Of a stretch of 13,657 nucleotides of DNA, positions 5,276 through 11,118 are shown in pieces (the first letter of the stretch is position 1; each line of letters begins with the position of its first letter). The notes below the pieces were generated by a model that made no database searches, was not told where the DNA came from, and saw only the letters and a program-made list of their open reading frames with translations. Position numbers and translations under genes: made by a program. Source of the stretch: Halothece sp. MAG (GTDB taxonomy: Bacteria; Cyanobacteriota; Cyanobacteriia; Cyanobacteriales; Rubidibacteraceae). Location of the stretch: the NCBI GenBank assembly GCA_018610095.1, contig JAHEOB010000177.1, positions 1 through 13,657 of the forward strand, given 5' to 3'.

Positions 5276-5896
5276 CTAGCCTTGTTTTTCAACCTGATTA
5301 AACTCCAATTCCACTGGGGTTTCTCTCCCAAAGATTGAGAGAAGGGCTTTCAGTTTGTTTCTCTCGGAACTCACTTCCACCACTTCTCCTTCAAAATCTT
5401 TGAAAGGACCCGACAGAACTACGATCTTATCACCGACTGCCACTTTTGCTTGCACAACAGGTTCTTGTTGTTCACTTTGTCGGAAGATTCTTTCTACTTC
5501 CGAAGGGCTTAATGGAACCGGTTGCACGTGACCTCTTCCCCGCCCATAGGGACGTTGTTTTTCTGCACCAACAAAATTAATGACATTGGGGGTGCTTTTT
5601 ACCACTTGCCACGTATCATCATCCATAATCATTTGAATGAGAACGTAGCCAGGAAAGACCTTTTCTTGAGTCTGTTGTCGTGAACCATCTTTACGGAGTT
5701 TGACAACAGGTGTTTTCGGAATTTCAATCTGCAAAATCCGGTCAGCCACATCAAGGGTGTGACTCCGTTGTTCTAAATTGGCTTTAACCCGTTTTTCGCA
5801 ACCCGAGGCAACTTGAACAGCATACCATCTGGGTTTTTGGTCCGTGGTTTGCTGTAAATTAGGGTCTTGTTGTTCGTTGTCTGTGGCAAAACTCAT
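5276..5896 (-). CDS. nusG: Transcription termination/antitermination factor NusG
   Basis: The 206-residue product has the two NusG domains: NGN at about 22-140 (PRWYAVQVASGCEKRVKANLEQ, EKVFPGYVLIQMIMDDDTW, TPNVINFVG) and a KOW domain at about 151-205 (VGDKIVVLSGPFKDFEGEVVEV, FGRETPVELEF). NusG binds the RNA polymerase clamp and links it to Rho or to ribosomal protein S10. Two features differ from E. coli NusG: a glutamine-rich, probably unstructured N-terminal extension of about 21 residues, and an insert around 60-80 in the NGN domain (KTPVVKLRKDGSRQQTQ); the insert is common in cyanobacteria by recollection. The ATG overlaps the secE stop by one base (TGATG), implying coupled translation. 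Confidence 0.95.
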   Translation of the reverse strand: MSFATDNEQQDPNLQQTTDQKPRWYAVQVASGCEKRVKANLEQRSHTLDVADRILQIEIPKTPVVKLRKDGSRQQTQEKVFPGYVLIQMIMDDDTWQVVKSTPNVINFVGAEKQRPYGRGRGHVQPVPLSPSEVERIFRQSEQQEPVVQAKVAVGDKIVVLSGPFKDFEGEVVEVSSERNKLKALLSIFGRETPVELEFNQVEKQG

Positions 5897-6132
5897 CAGA
5901 ATATCTGTCCTGCAATGAACTGGAAGAGGTTGTCAAATAAATAAATTAGGGTAGCAACCAAGGTAACCATTAACATCACGGCTGCCGACTCACTAATCAG
6001 TTGCTTGCGACTCGGCCAAACGACTTTATTCAGTTCTTCCTTGGTTTCTTGTAAGAACTTGATGACATTTAGACGAGTTGACTCTTGTTGAGTTTCGGGG
6101 CGGTTACTTTTTTTGGATTCTTTCTTTGCCAC
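5896..6132 (-). CDS. secE: Preprotein translocase subunit SecE (GTG start)
   Basis: SecE clamps SecY in the protein-conducting channel of the cytoplasmic and thylakoid membranes. From the GTG at 6132 the product has 78 residues, normal for the single-span cyanobacterial/plastid type: a polar N-terminus (AKKESKKSNRPETQQ), the conserved amphipathic helix FLQETKEELNKVVWPSRKQL (27-45) with the WPS motif, and one membrane segment (about 48-72, AAVMLMVTLVATLIYLF). The start is decided by AGAGGA seven bases upstream. The frame is open further upstream to 6261, but that stretch crosses the tRNA-Trp gene and a strong hairpin and has no SecE resemblance. It overlaps nusG by one base at its 3' end. Confidence 0.93.
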   Translation of the reverse strand: MAKKESKKSNRPETQQESTRLNVIKFLQETKEELNKVVWPSRKQLISESAAVMLMVTLVATLIYLFDNLFQFIAGQIF

Positions 6133-6169
6133 AATTGAATCCTCTTTTCTGACGGTCTTTACGGTCTGG

Positions 6170-6213
6170 AAAAAGCAGCCCCCCAATACCATTTCATCAA
6201 GGTTATAGGGGGG
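6170..6213 (-). terminator. Strong hairpin with T run between tRNA-Trp and secE
   Basis: On the minus strand CCCCCC (6213-6208) pairs with GGGGGG (6184-6179). Inner bases continue the helix with one T-T mismatch and one bulge, closing at ACC/GGT around a 10-base loop. Five T residues follow at 6174-6170 after a 4-base CTGC gap. It resembles a terminator, but only 38 bases remain before secE, too few for a full promoter and leader. Partial termination, or a processing boundary that frees the tRNA 3' end, may fit better. Confidence 0.45.
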
Positions 6214-6231
6214 AACGTTGAGACTGATGAG

Positions 6232-6304
6232 CGCGCCCTGGAGGACTCGAACCCCCGACATCGGGTTTTGGAGACCCGCGTTCTACCAGCTGAACTAAGG
6301 ACGC
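6232..6304 (-). tRNA. trnW: tRNA-Trp (anticodon CCA)
   Basis: The minus strand folds into a complete 73-base cloverleaf. The acceptor GCGTCCT pairs with AGGGCGC (one G-T pair); the D stem is GTTC/GAAC; the anticodon stem CGGGT/ACCCG encloses the loop CTCCAAA with anticodon CCA; the variable loop has 5 bases; and the T arm GGGGG-TTCGAGT-CCTCC carries one G-T pair. The discriminator base is G, as expected for tryptophan. The 3' CCA is not encoded. Its place just before secE-nusG is a familiar bacterial arrangement. Confidence 0.96.
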
Positions 6305-6397
6305 ACAATTGTTATCCAGTCTTTACTTTAGCCAATTAGTCCTAGACTTTAGTTTAGCATTTTTTGTCCTAATTTGCGATAATAATGAAGTACTGAT
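6305..6397. other. Spacer between rplS and tRNA-Trp
   Basis: These 93 AT-rich bases hold no gene. An 8-bp inverted repeat, GCGATAAT at 6376-6383 with ATTATCGC at 6401-6408, straddles the rplS stop codon; it has no T run on the minus strand, so it is at best a weak terminator or 3'-end stabiliser. A minus-strand TAAACT with a poor -35 17 bases upstream could start the tRNA-secE transcript, but I do not find it convincing. Confidence 0.35.
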
Positions 6398-6763
6398 TTA
6401 ATTATCGCGATCAAAGCGTTGTTTAACGCGAGTTGCTTTACTACCCACGCGATCGCGCAGATAATATAATTTGGCGCGACGGACTTTGCCACGACGGATA
6501 ATTTTAATATCTCTAATTCTAGGAGAATGGAGTAAAAAGACCCGTTCTACCCCGATACCTTGGAAAATTCGACGAACGGTAATGGTTTCATTAATTCCGG
6601 TATGCCGTTTGGCAATGACCGTTCCTTCAAAGGGCTGTGTCCGAGTTTTTCCGCCTTCTTGAATTAAAACACCCACGCGAACGGTATCTCCCACATAAAT
6701 ATTGGGGAGATCATCTTTCATTTGTTCTTGTTCAATCGAGCGGATGACTTCCTGCGCATTCAT
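6398..6763 (-). CDS. rplS: 50S ribosomal protein L19
   Basis: The 121-residue product is L19, a subunit-interface protein of the large ribosomal subunit. Family signatures include NIYVGDTVRVGVLIQEGGKTRTQ-type SH3-like barrel (21-43), FEGTVIAKRHTGINETITVRR (45-65), the GIGVERVFLLHSPRI stretch and the basic RRGKVRRAKLYYLRDRVGSKATRVK tail. Length is normal. It stands first in the minus-strand block, has its own good promoter (6797-6826), and is followed by tRNA-Trp and secE. The upstream leader is only about 27 bases if that promoter is used. A HIP1 site at 6449-6456 falls inside the RDRVG codons. Confidence 0.97.
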   Translation of the reverse strand: MNAQEVIRSIEQEQMKDDLPNIYVGDTVRVGVLIQEGGKTRTQPFEGTVIAKRHTGINETITVRRIFQGIGVERVFLLHSPRIRDIKIIRRGKVRRAKLYYLRDRVGSKATRVKQRFDRDN

Positions 6764-6796
6764 GGCGTTTCACCCAATCAAAAATCACAGCTAAAT

Positions 6797-6826
6797 ATTA
6801 TACATCAAAATTTATAAAATTGCCAA
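6797..6826 (-). promoter_or_regulatory. Sigma-70-type promoter for rplS
   Basis: On the minus strand TTGGCA (6826-6821) lies 18 bases from a perfect TATAAT (6802-6797). This is five of six and six of six matches to the housekeeping consensus. Transcription would start near 6790, about 27 bases before the rplS ATG. Confidence 0.75.
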
Positions 6827-6937
6827 AAAAATAGGCTAATTTAAACTTATTTTTACTGCTGGCGGTTGCAATGACTTGAGGAAAACGTACCGAGACAAGG
6901 AAACCTTATGGAATAGCTCTTATATTTGATCATGGCA

Positions 6938-6949
6938 GCGCGATCGCGC
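6938..6949. repeat. HIP1 palindrome, extended form, in rsmD leader
   Basis: GCGCGATCGCGC is a 12-base perfect palindrome with the HIP1 octamer at its centre (6940-6947). It sits 14 bases before the proposed rsmD start. HIP1 is the highly iterated palindrome of many cyanobacterial genomes; it would be present in the 5' leader of rsmD mRNA and could form a small hairpin. Confidence 0.85.
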
Positions 6950-6962
6950 CTAAAGGTGTTTC

Positions 6963-7523
6963 ATGGAGTGTATCATTGCCATCATGCGAATTCATGGAAA
7001 CCGTGTCTTAAAAACCTTACCTGGACAACAAACGCGTCCCACCTCAGCGCGAGTACGGGAAGCCTTGTTTAATATTTGGCAAGGAAAACTGCACGGGGCG
7101 CGTTGCCTTGATTTATGTGCTGGCAATGGCACAATCGGAGCAGAAGCACTTTGTCGCGGGAGTGCTTATCTTGTTGGCATTGAAAAGAATCGCCGAGCTT
7201 GTCAACTGATTAAACAAAATTGGCAAAGCATTGCCACCCATGAACAAACCTTTCAAATCATTCAAGGGGATATTAGAAACAAAATTAAAGATTTACAAGG
7301 ACAACAATTTGATTTCATTTATTTTGATCCCCCTTATGGCGCAAATTTATATGATACCGTTTTAATGACAATTCCCCAATTCAAGTTATTAGCACCCCAA
7401 GGAGAAATTGCAGTGGAACATGATCCCAAACAGTGGAATCATCAACAACTTCCTAACTTAAATTGTTATCGCCAAAAGAAATATGGGAATACTTATTTAA
7501 GCTTTTGGGAATTAATCTCTTAG
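6963..7523 (+). CDS. rsmD: 16S rRNA (guanine(966)-N(2))-methyltransferase RsmD
   Basis: This 186-residue SAM-dependent enzyme methylates G966 (E. coli numbering) of 16S rRNA in the small-subunit P-site region. Visible motifs: the family N-terminus GNRVLKTLPGQQTRPTSARVREALFNIWQ (12-40), SAM-binding motif I LDLCAGNGTIGAEAL (49-63), acidic E74 after motif II, and the N6/N2-type catalytic motif DPPY at 122-125 in IYFDPPYG. Length fits RsmD. ATG at 6963 has an AAGGTG ribosome-binding site; an alternative ATG at 6984 would give a start (MRIHGN) closer to many relatives but lacks a well-placed site. A separate transcript from the rplS block is implied by divergence. It is followed by a glycosyltransferase gene on the same strand after 56 bases. 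Confidence 0.92.
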   Translation: MECIIAIMRIHGNRVLKTLPGQQTRPTSARVREALFNIWQGKLHGARCLDLCAGNGTIGAEALCRGSAYLVGIEKNRRACQLIKQNWQSIATHEQTFQIIQGDIRNKIKDLQGQQFDFIYFDPPYGANLYDTVLMTIPQFKLLAPQGEIAVEHDPKQWNHQQLPNLNCYRQKKYGNTYLSFWELIS

Positions 7524-7579
7524 CAATGAGATAAAGTCCAACAATGGGATTCTATCGTGCCTATTCAATGAATTAAACA

Positions 7580-8224
7580 ATGACAAACTCTGCTAAAGAT
7601 AGCTTAATTGTGTTTACTCGTTATCCGGAAGCGGGAAAAACCAAAACACGACTCATTCCGCTATTAGGAGAACAGGGGGCTGCCAACTTACAAAAGAAGT
7701 TAACCGAACATACCTTAAAGCAAATTTGTGAGCTGCAACAGATGAGACCTTTGAATGTGCGGATTTATTTTGCAGGAGGGGATGTTACTTTAATGAGTGA
7801 CTGGTTAGGGAGCAATTATTATTATTCCCCTCAAGTTTCAGGGAACTTAGGAGAGCGATTGATTACGGCGTTACAAGAGACTTTTACCTCAGAAATAGAG
7901 AAAGTGGTTATTATTGGCATTGACTGTCCTGATTTAAATTCGACTTTAATTAATCAAGCCTTTGAACAACTCTCGGATTCCGATTTAGTATTAGGGAAAG
8001 CAGAAGATGGAGGATATTATTTAATTGGATTGCGTCGCTTTCTTCCTGAATTATTTCAAGGAATTGATTGGGGCAGTGAGATCGTCTTACAGCAAACAAT
8101 AAACATTGCCAACCGTCTCGGTTTAAAAACTAGTTATCTACCTTTATTAAATGATATTGATACTCCCCAAGACTTGAAAAAGGTGAAATTGCCTTGGCAG
8201 TCATCAAGACAGCAATATTTTTGA
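7580..8224 (+). CDS. TIGR04282/DUF2064-type GT-A glycosyltransferase
   Basis: The 214-residue product belongs to the small GT-A nucleotidyl/glycosyl-transferase family known as DUF2064 or TIGR04282, members of which are named for arsenosugar biosynthesis. Motifs in order: FTRYPEAGKTKTRL (12-25), a basic nucleotide-binding loop; GNLGERL (88-94); the metal-site region IIGIDCPDLN (111-120); AEDGGYYLIG (141-150); and NDIDTPQDL (191-199). There is no membrane segment. ATG at 7580 lacks a clear Shine-Dalgarno sequence. The acceptor cannot be read from sequence. No arsenic methyltransferase (ArsM) or radical-SAM partner is in the window, so the arsenosugar role is family labelling, not local evidence. 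Confidence 0.85.
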   Translation: MTNSAKDSLIVFTRYPEAGKTKTRLIPLLGEQGAANLQKKLTEHTLKQICELQQMRPLNVRIYFAGGDVTLMSDWLGSNYYYSPQVSGNLGERLITALQETFTSEIEKVVIIGIDCPDLNSTLINQAFEQLSDSDLVLGKAEDGGYYLIGLRRFLPELFQGIDWGSEIVLQQTINIANRLGLKTSYLPLLNDIDTPQDLKKVKLPWQSSRQQYF

Positions 8225-8341
8225 TTAATTTGCATGAGTATTATTAGGCATTTGAGTCTTCCAAAATAAGACGATGATTTCTCAACTGCAATACCCTCTC
8301 GATCATTATTTTAAAATGAAAACTTAAAAACAATATTAGAG
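8225..8341. other. Spacer before the HAD phosphatase gene
   Basis: These 117 AT-rich bases hold no gene. The only structured element is a 10-base palindrome, ATTTTAAAAT, near 8308-8317. No promoter with both hexamers could be fixed, though the length suggests that the phosphatase gene has its own. Confidence 0.3.
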
Positions 8342-9013
8342 ATGAATCAAAACAACCTTCCTCCCTATGCTATTTTTTGTGATTTTGATGGCACAATTAC
8401 CACGGAAGATACCTTTACAGGAATGTTAAAAGCCGTTGCCCCTCATTTATGTGATCAATATTTGCCTGATATTTATGCTAAAAGAATTACCTTGCGAGAG
8501 GGTGTGAGAAAAATTATTGAGTCGATTCCCTCTCATTGTTATTCTGCAATGCTGGCATATGTTGATGAAATTCCTTTAAGGGCAGGATTACAGGAACTGG
8601 TAAAATTTGCCAGTGCCAATCAAATTCCCTTTCATGTCGTATCGGGTGGTATTAAAGATATGGTAATACGAGTATTAACCCATCAACTCTTACACAATCG
8701 CCCTTTAATTGAACAAATTGCCTCAATTCATGCAGTAGAAATTGATACCAGTCAAGCCTACTTATCACCCATTTCTGATTATGAAGCAGGGACGGAATTA
8801 GTTGCAAAAGTCAAGGTTATGGAACAATATCCTGCGCAAACAACAATTTCTATTGGCGATTCTATTACAGATTTAAATATTGCCTTAAATGCGGATATTA
8901 CTTTCGCGCGCGATCGCTTAGCCTATTATTTAGATGAAGCAGGAACATTTTATTATCATTGGGATGATTTTTTTACAGTGCGCGATCGCTTAGCAAAATT
9001 AATTCAAGTGTAA
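8342..9013 (+). CDS. mtnX: HAD-IB family phosphatase, MtnX-like
   Basis: The 223-residue protein is a HAD-superfamily phosphatase. Motif I is DFDGT (14-18; D14 the nucleophile, D16 the acid/base); motif II is SGG (101-103) in HVVSGGIKDMV; motif III lysine is K156 or K158; motif IV is GDSITD (172-177). The C1-type cap lies between motifs I and II. The pattern resembles MtnX, the 2-hydroxy-3-keto-5-methylthiopentenyl-1-phosphate phosphatase of methionine salvage, and phosphoserine-phosphatase-like relatives. No other methionine-salvage gene is near, so substrate assignment is tentative while the fold assignment is firm. Two in-frame copies of a 15-base HIP1-containing sequence (8908-8922, 8980-8994) encode RDRLA twice near the C-terminus. 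Confidence 0.85.
   Translation: MNQNNLPPYAIFCDFDGTITTEDTFTGMLKAVAPHLCDQYLPDIYAKRITLREGVRKIIESIPSHCYSAMLAYVDEIPLRAGLQELVKFASANQIPFHVVSGGIKDMVIRVLTHQLLHNRPLIEQIASIHAVEIDTSQAYLSPISDYEAGTELVAKVKVMEQYPAQTTISIGDSITDLNIALNADITFARDRLAYYLDEAGTFYYHWDDFFTVRDRLAKLIQV
8908..8994 (+). repeat. In-frame direct repeat around two HIP1 sites in the phosphatase gene
   Basis: GCGCGATCGCTTAGC occurs at 8908-8922 and 8980-8994, exactly 72 bases (24 codons) apart and in frame. Each copy gives Arg-Asp-Arg-Leu-Ala, at residues 190-194 and 214-218. Confidence 0.9.
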
Positions 9014-9044
9014 TCAGTCATCAAAAGTAATCCCATTAATGAAA

Positions 9045-9058
9045 AATCTTATAAGATT
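9045..9058. terminator. Small palindrome between convergent genes
   Basis: AATCTTATAAGATT is a 14-base perfect palindrome in the 80-base gap between the convergent mtnX-like and ARMT1-like genes. On the minus strand it is followed by three more T residues. It could be a weak bidirectional terminator. Confidence 0.3.
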
Positions 9059-9093
9059 GTTACCAAATCCTCTGCATAATGACAAAACTCCTA

Positions 9094-10272
9094 TTAGGAA
9101 ATGCCTTTTGCTTGAATGATTCCCCAACGACCATTAATTAACCATTCCGAATCTTGGCGTTGCAAATGGTTGATTATTTCTGGTGTGATTCCCACAATGA
9201 GTTCCGATTTGAGAACACGCAAAACCATTAAGGGAGAAGAAAAATAGGAAACAATGTTTTCAAAAGATTCACTGGGTTCCCAATGTAAGTCTCCAACAAA
9301 ACGCCGATAATTCGCATCTCCTTTTATAATCACTAAATTGGCTTTACTCAGGTCATTTTTTAAATGGGTATCCATTTCCCAGCAAAGCAGAGGCATGGTC
9401 CAAAAAGGGTCTTCACGAAGTCTAAGTTGATGAGAATTGAGATATTGTCTTACTCGTTTGGCAAGAAACTGGAAGGCTTCATAAGAATGATTTTCTAAAT
9501 ATTGTAGGGTCATTAGAAAATCTCTAACCGTAGCATCGGAAACAAAGGTAGGATGTCGTTTTAAGTGTACGTGAATTACCTCTGCAATCTTTTGAGATAA
9601 GATAATATCAATCAGATATAAATCTCGCAATAATTCAGAACCTGCATTATCTGCAATGATATCAATCCGTTGCTGAGTATTATTTATCAACTGATTAGTT
9701 ACTAAGGAAGCATGATCCACAATGAGATTTGAGCGTTGTTCCTCTAAACGAATACGTTGTCCTTGTTCTTGTTGCGAATTCTGTAACTGACTAAGGTCTT
9801 CTTGATTTCCCCATAATGAGTTATAAATAGACTGAAGCAACTTTTCTTTCACAGGAAGTTCTAGGTCACATAGAGGTTGCTGTTCTAACTTTAAAACTTT
9901 CTTTAAACTTTCTCGCTTGGGCACTGCAAAAGGATCAATTCGTTTTTCTGGAGGGGCGTCAAAATAACGAATTGCTTGTAAAATTCGTCGATAAAAATAA
10001 ACTTCAGCAAAGAAAAAAGGGAGTTCGATCCAGCGTTTACCGAAATAAGGTTTTAAATAGTTATTCCAAGTAGAAACATCCCAAGCGTTATCGTTGAGTT
10101 CTCGAATTGTTCCTTGATTGAGTTCATGGCGTAAAGTTTCCAATTCTTGAACAAGTTTTGTTGGTAAATTATTATCGTTGATTACTTGTTGGATTATCTT
10201 AGGAAAGCGATTGAAGAAGGTAAATTTAGCAAAGGAACCTTCCTCTGATAACATTATTGGTTCTGGCTTCAT
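9094..10272 (-). CDS. ARMT1-like (DUF89) damage-control phosphatase family protein
   Basis: The protein (392 residues from the ATG at 10272) has the two DUF89 signatures of the metal-dependent damage-control phosphatases: DNAGSELLRDLYLIDIIL and, about 100 residues later, IIKGDANYRRFVGD, whose aspartate, asparagine and lysine residues would bind metal and phosphate. The N-terminal 200 residues are helical (FFNRFPKIIQQVI, then WDVSTWNNYLKPYFGKRWIELPFFFAEVYFYRRIL), as in subfamily III (human ARMT1 type), which dephosphorylates reactive sugar phosphates such as fructose-1-phosphate. A TTG at 10305 would add 11 residues; no good ribosome-binding site distinguishes the starts, and I prefer ATG. It follows the acyltransferase gene by 73 bases on the same strand and probably ends that transcript. 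Substrate is unknown. Confidence 0.83.
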   Translation of the reverse strand: MKPEPIMLSEEGSFAKFTFFNRFPKIIQQVINDNNLPTKLVQELETLRHELNQGTIRELNDNAWDVSTWNNYLKPYFGKRWIELPFFFAEVYFYRRILQAIRYFDAPPEKRIDPFAVPKRESLKKVLKLEQQPLCDLELPVKEKLLQSIYNSLWGNQEDLSQLQNSQQEQGQRIRLEEQRSNLIVDHASLVTNQLINNTQQRIDIIADNAGSELLRDLYLIDIILSQKIAEVIHVHLKRHPTFVSDATVRDFLMTLQYLENHSYEAFQFLAKRVRQYLNSHQLRLREDPFWTMPLLCWEMDTHLKNDLSKANLVIIKGDANYRRFVGDLHWEPSESFENIVSYFSSPLMVLRVLKSELIVGITPEIINHLQRQDSEWLINGRWGIIQAKGIS

Positions 10273-10328
10273 TTTAAGGAAATTCGTTCGACTAGCAATG
10301 ACCAATTAATATTTATCTCTGAGGTATT

Positions 10329-10336
10329 GCGATCGC
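10329..10336. repeat. HIP1 site in the gap between plsC-like and DUF89 genes
   Basis: GCGATCGC, one of only two of the ten perfect HIP1 copies in this window that fall outside a coding sequence. It lies in the 73-base gap, 10 bases after the acyltransferase stop codon. Confidence 0.85.
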
Positions 10337-10345
10337 GCAGTAATC

Positions 10346-11029
10346 TTAGGAAAGAGAAAAGGAAGTTTCTAAACGTGATGTTTCGTAAAGGGTTCTTAAA
10401 GCTTGTTCTAAGTCGTCATTTAAAGTTTCAGCACTTTTTTTAATTGCTTTTAAGTTATAGTTGGTGGTATCAATGGCTGATCCCACTGTAACCTTAACGT
10501 CCGTTCCCCAATGGGGATAGGTTTGAGAGTAATGAATACTAATGGGAATGAGTTTGACACTTTCCGGTACTTCCCGTTGTAATTCGGCTTGTAATGCGAT
10601 GCGACCAATTCCCGCTTTAAGGGGTTGTACGGTTGGTTCACGAAAAATATTGCCTTCAGGAAAAATGACTAACGCTTTGCCTGCTGATAATAGTTTGACA
10701 CTTTCTCGAAAGGTACTCAGTCCAGGGCGACTCGGATCAACAGGAAAGCCTCCCATGCGACGAATGAACCATCCCTGCACTCCTTTTATCTCATTGGCAG
10801 ATACCATATAATGCAAATCCCGACCTGTTTTCCAGCGTCCTGCGGTATAAGGGATAATTAAAGCATCCCAACGAGAGCGATGGGTGGGGGCGAGTAAAAT
10901 GGGCCCACTTGAGGGAATATTTTCCCGTCCAATAATCTCTAAGTTGCCAAAATAGGCAGGGATTAGCCCATAACAACCCAAGGGATAAAGAAAACAACTC
11001 AGCCAGCGAGAAACACTTGCATAAGGCAT
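10346..11029 (-). CDS. plsC: 1-acyl-sn-glycerol-3-phosphate acyltransferase (PlsC family)
   Basis: The 227-residue protein carries the PlsC/LPLAT acyltransferase motifs: motif I HRSRWD (H50-x4-D55, the catalytic dyad), motif II near GGFPVDP (93-99), motif III FPEGNIFR (123-130, binding glycerol phosphate) and motif IV around LIPISIHY. These enzymes move an acyl chain from acyl-ACP to lysophosphatidic acid at the cytoplasmic membrane. The N-terminal segment (LSCFLYPLGCYGLIPAYFG, 10-28) is hydrophobic and likely membrane-associated. Length suits the family. Several PlsC paralogues are usual in cyanobacteria and acceptor specificity cannot be told from sequence, so the symbol is by family. It lies 89 bases after the propeller gene on the same strand; no strong ribosome-binding site precedes the ATG. 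Confidence 0.88.
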   Translation of the reverse strand: MPYASVSRWLSCFLYPLGCYGLIPAYFGNLEIIGRENIPSSGPILLAPTHRSRWDALIIPYTAGRWKTGRDLHYMVSANEIKGVQGWFIRRMGGFPVDPSRPGLSTFRESVKLLSAGKALVIFPEGNIFREPTVQPLKAGIGRIALQAELQREVPESVKLIPISIHYSQTYPHWGTDVKVTVGSAIDTTNYNLKAIKKSAETLNDDLEQALRTLYETSRLETSFSLS

Positions 11030-11118
11030 ATGTTTAGGAAGAAAAGTGTCAAATTCTGCTTCTTACCATAAATGATCTCGGTTGTATTTTTAGGCTTGAC
11101 AGGACAGTTCTATTGTTG

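Noticed and set aside
6133..6261. N-terminal extension of SecE from a start at 6261
   Set aside because: The extra 43 residues run through the tRNA-Trp 3' half and the C6/G6 hairpin, have no SecE similarity, and the GTG at 6132 has a well-placed AGAGGA site.
6764..6962. A small RNA or riboswitch in the rplS-rsmD divergent spacer
   Set aside because: Apart from the rplS promoter, a 4-bp AAGG/CCTT hairpin at 6897-6907 and the HIP1 palindrome, no conserved structure or motif was recognised.
10273..10305. TTG start adding 11 residues to the DUF89 protein
   Set aside because: Rare start codon without a convincing ribosome-binding site; the ATG at 10272 is preferred, though evidence is not decisive.
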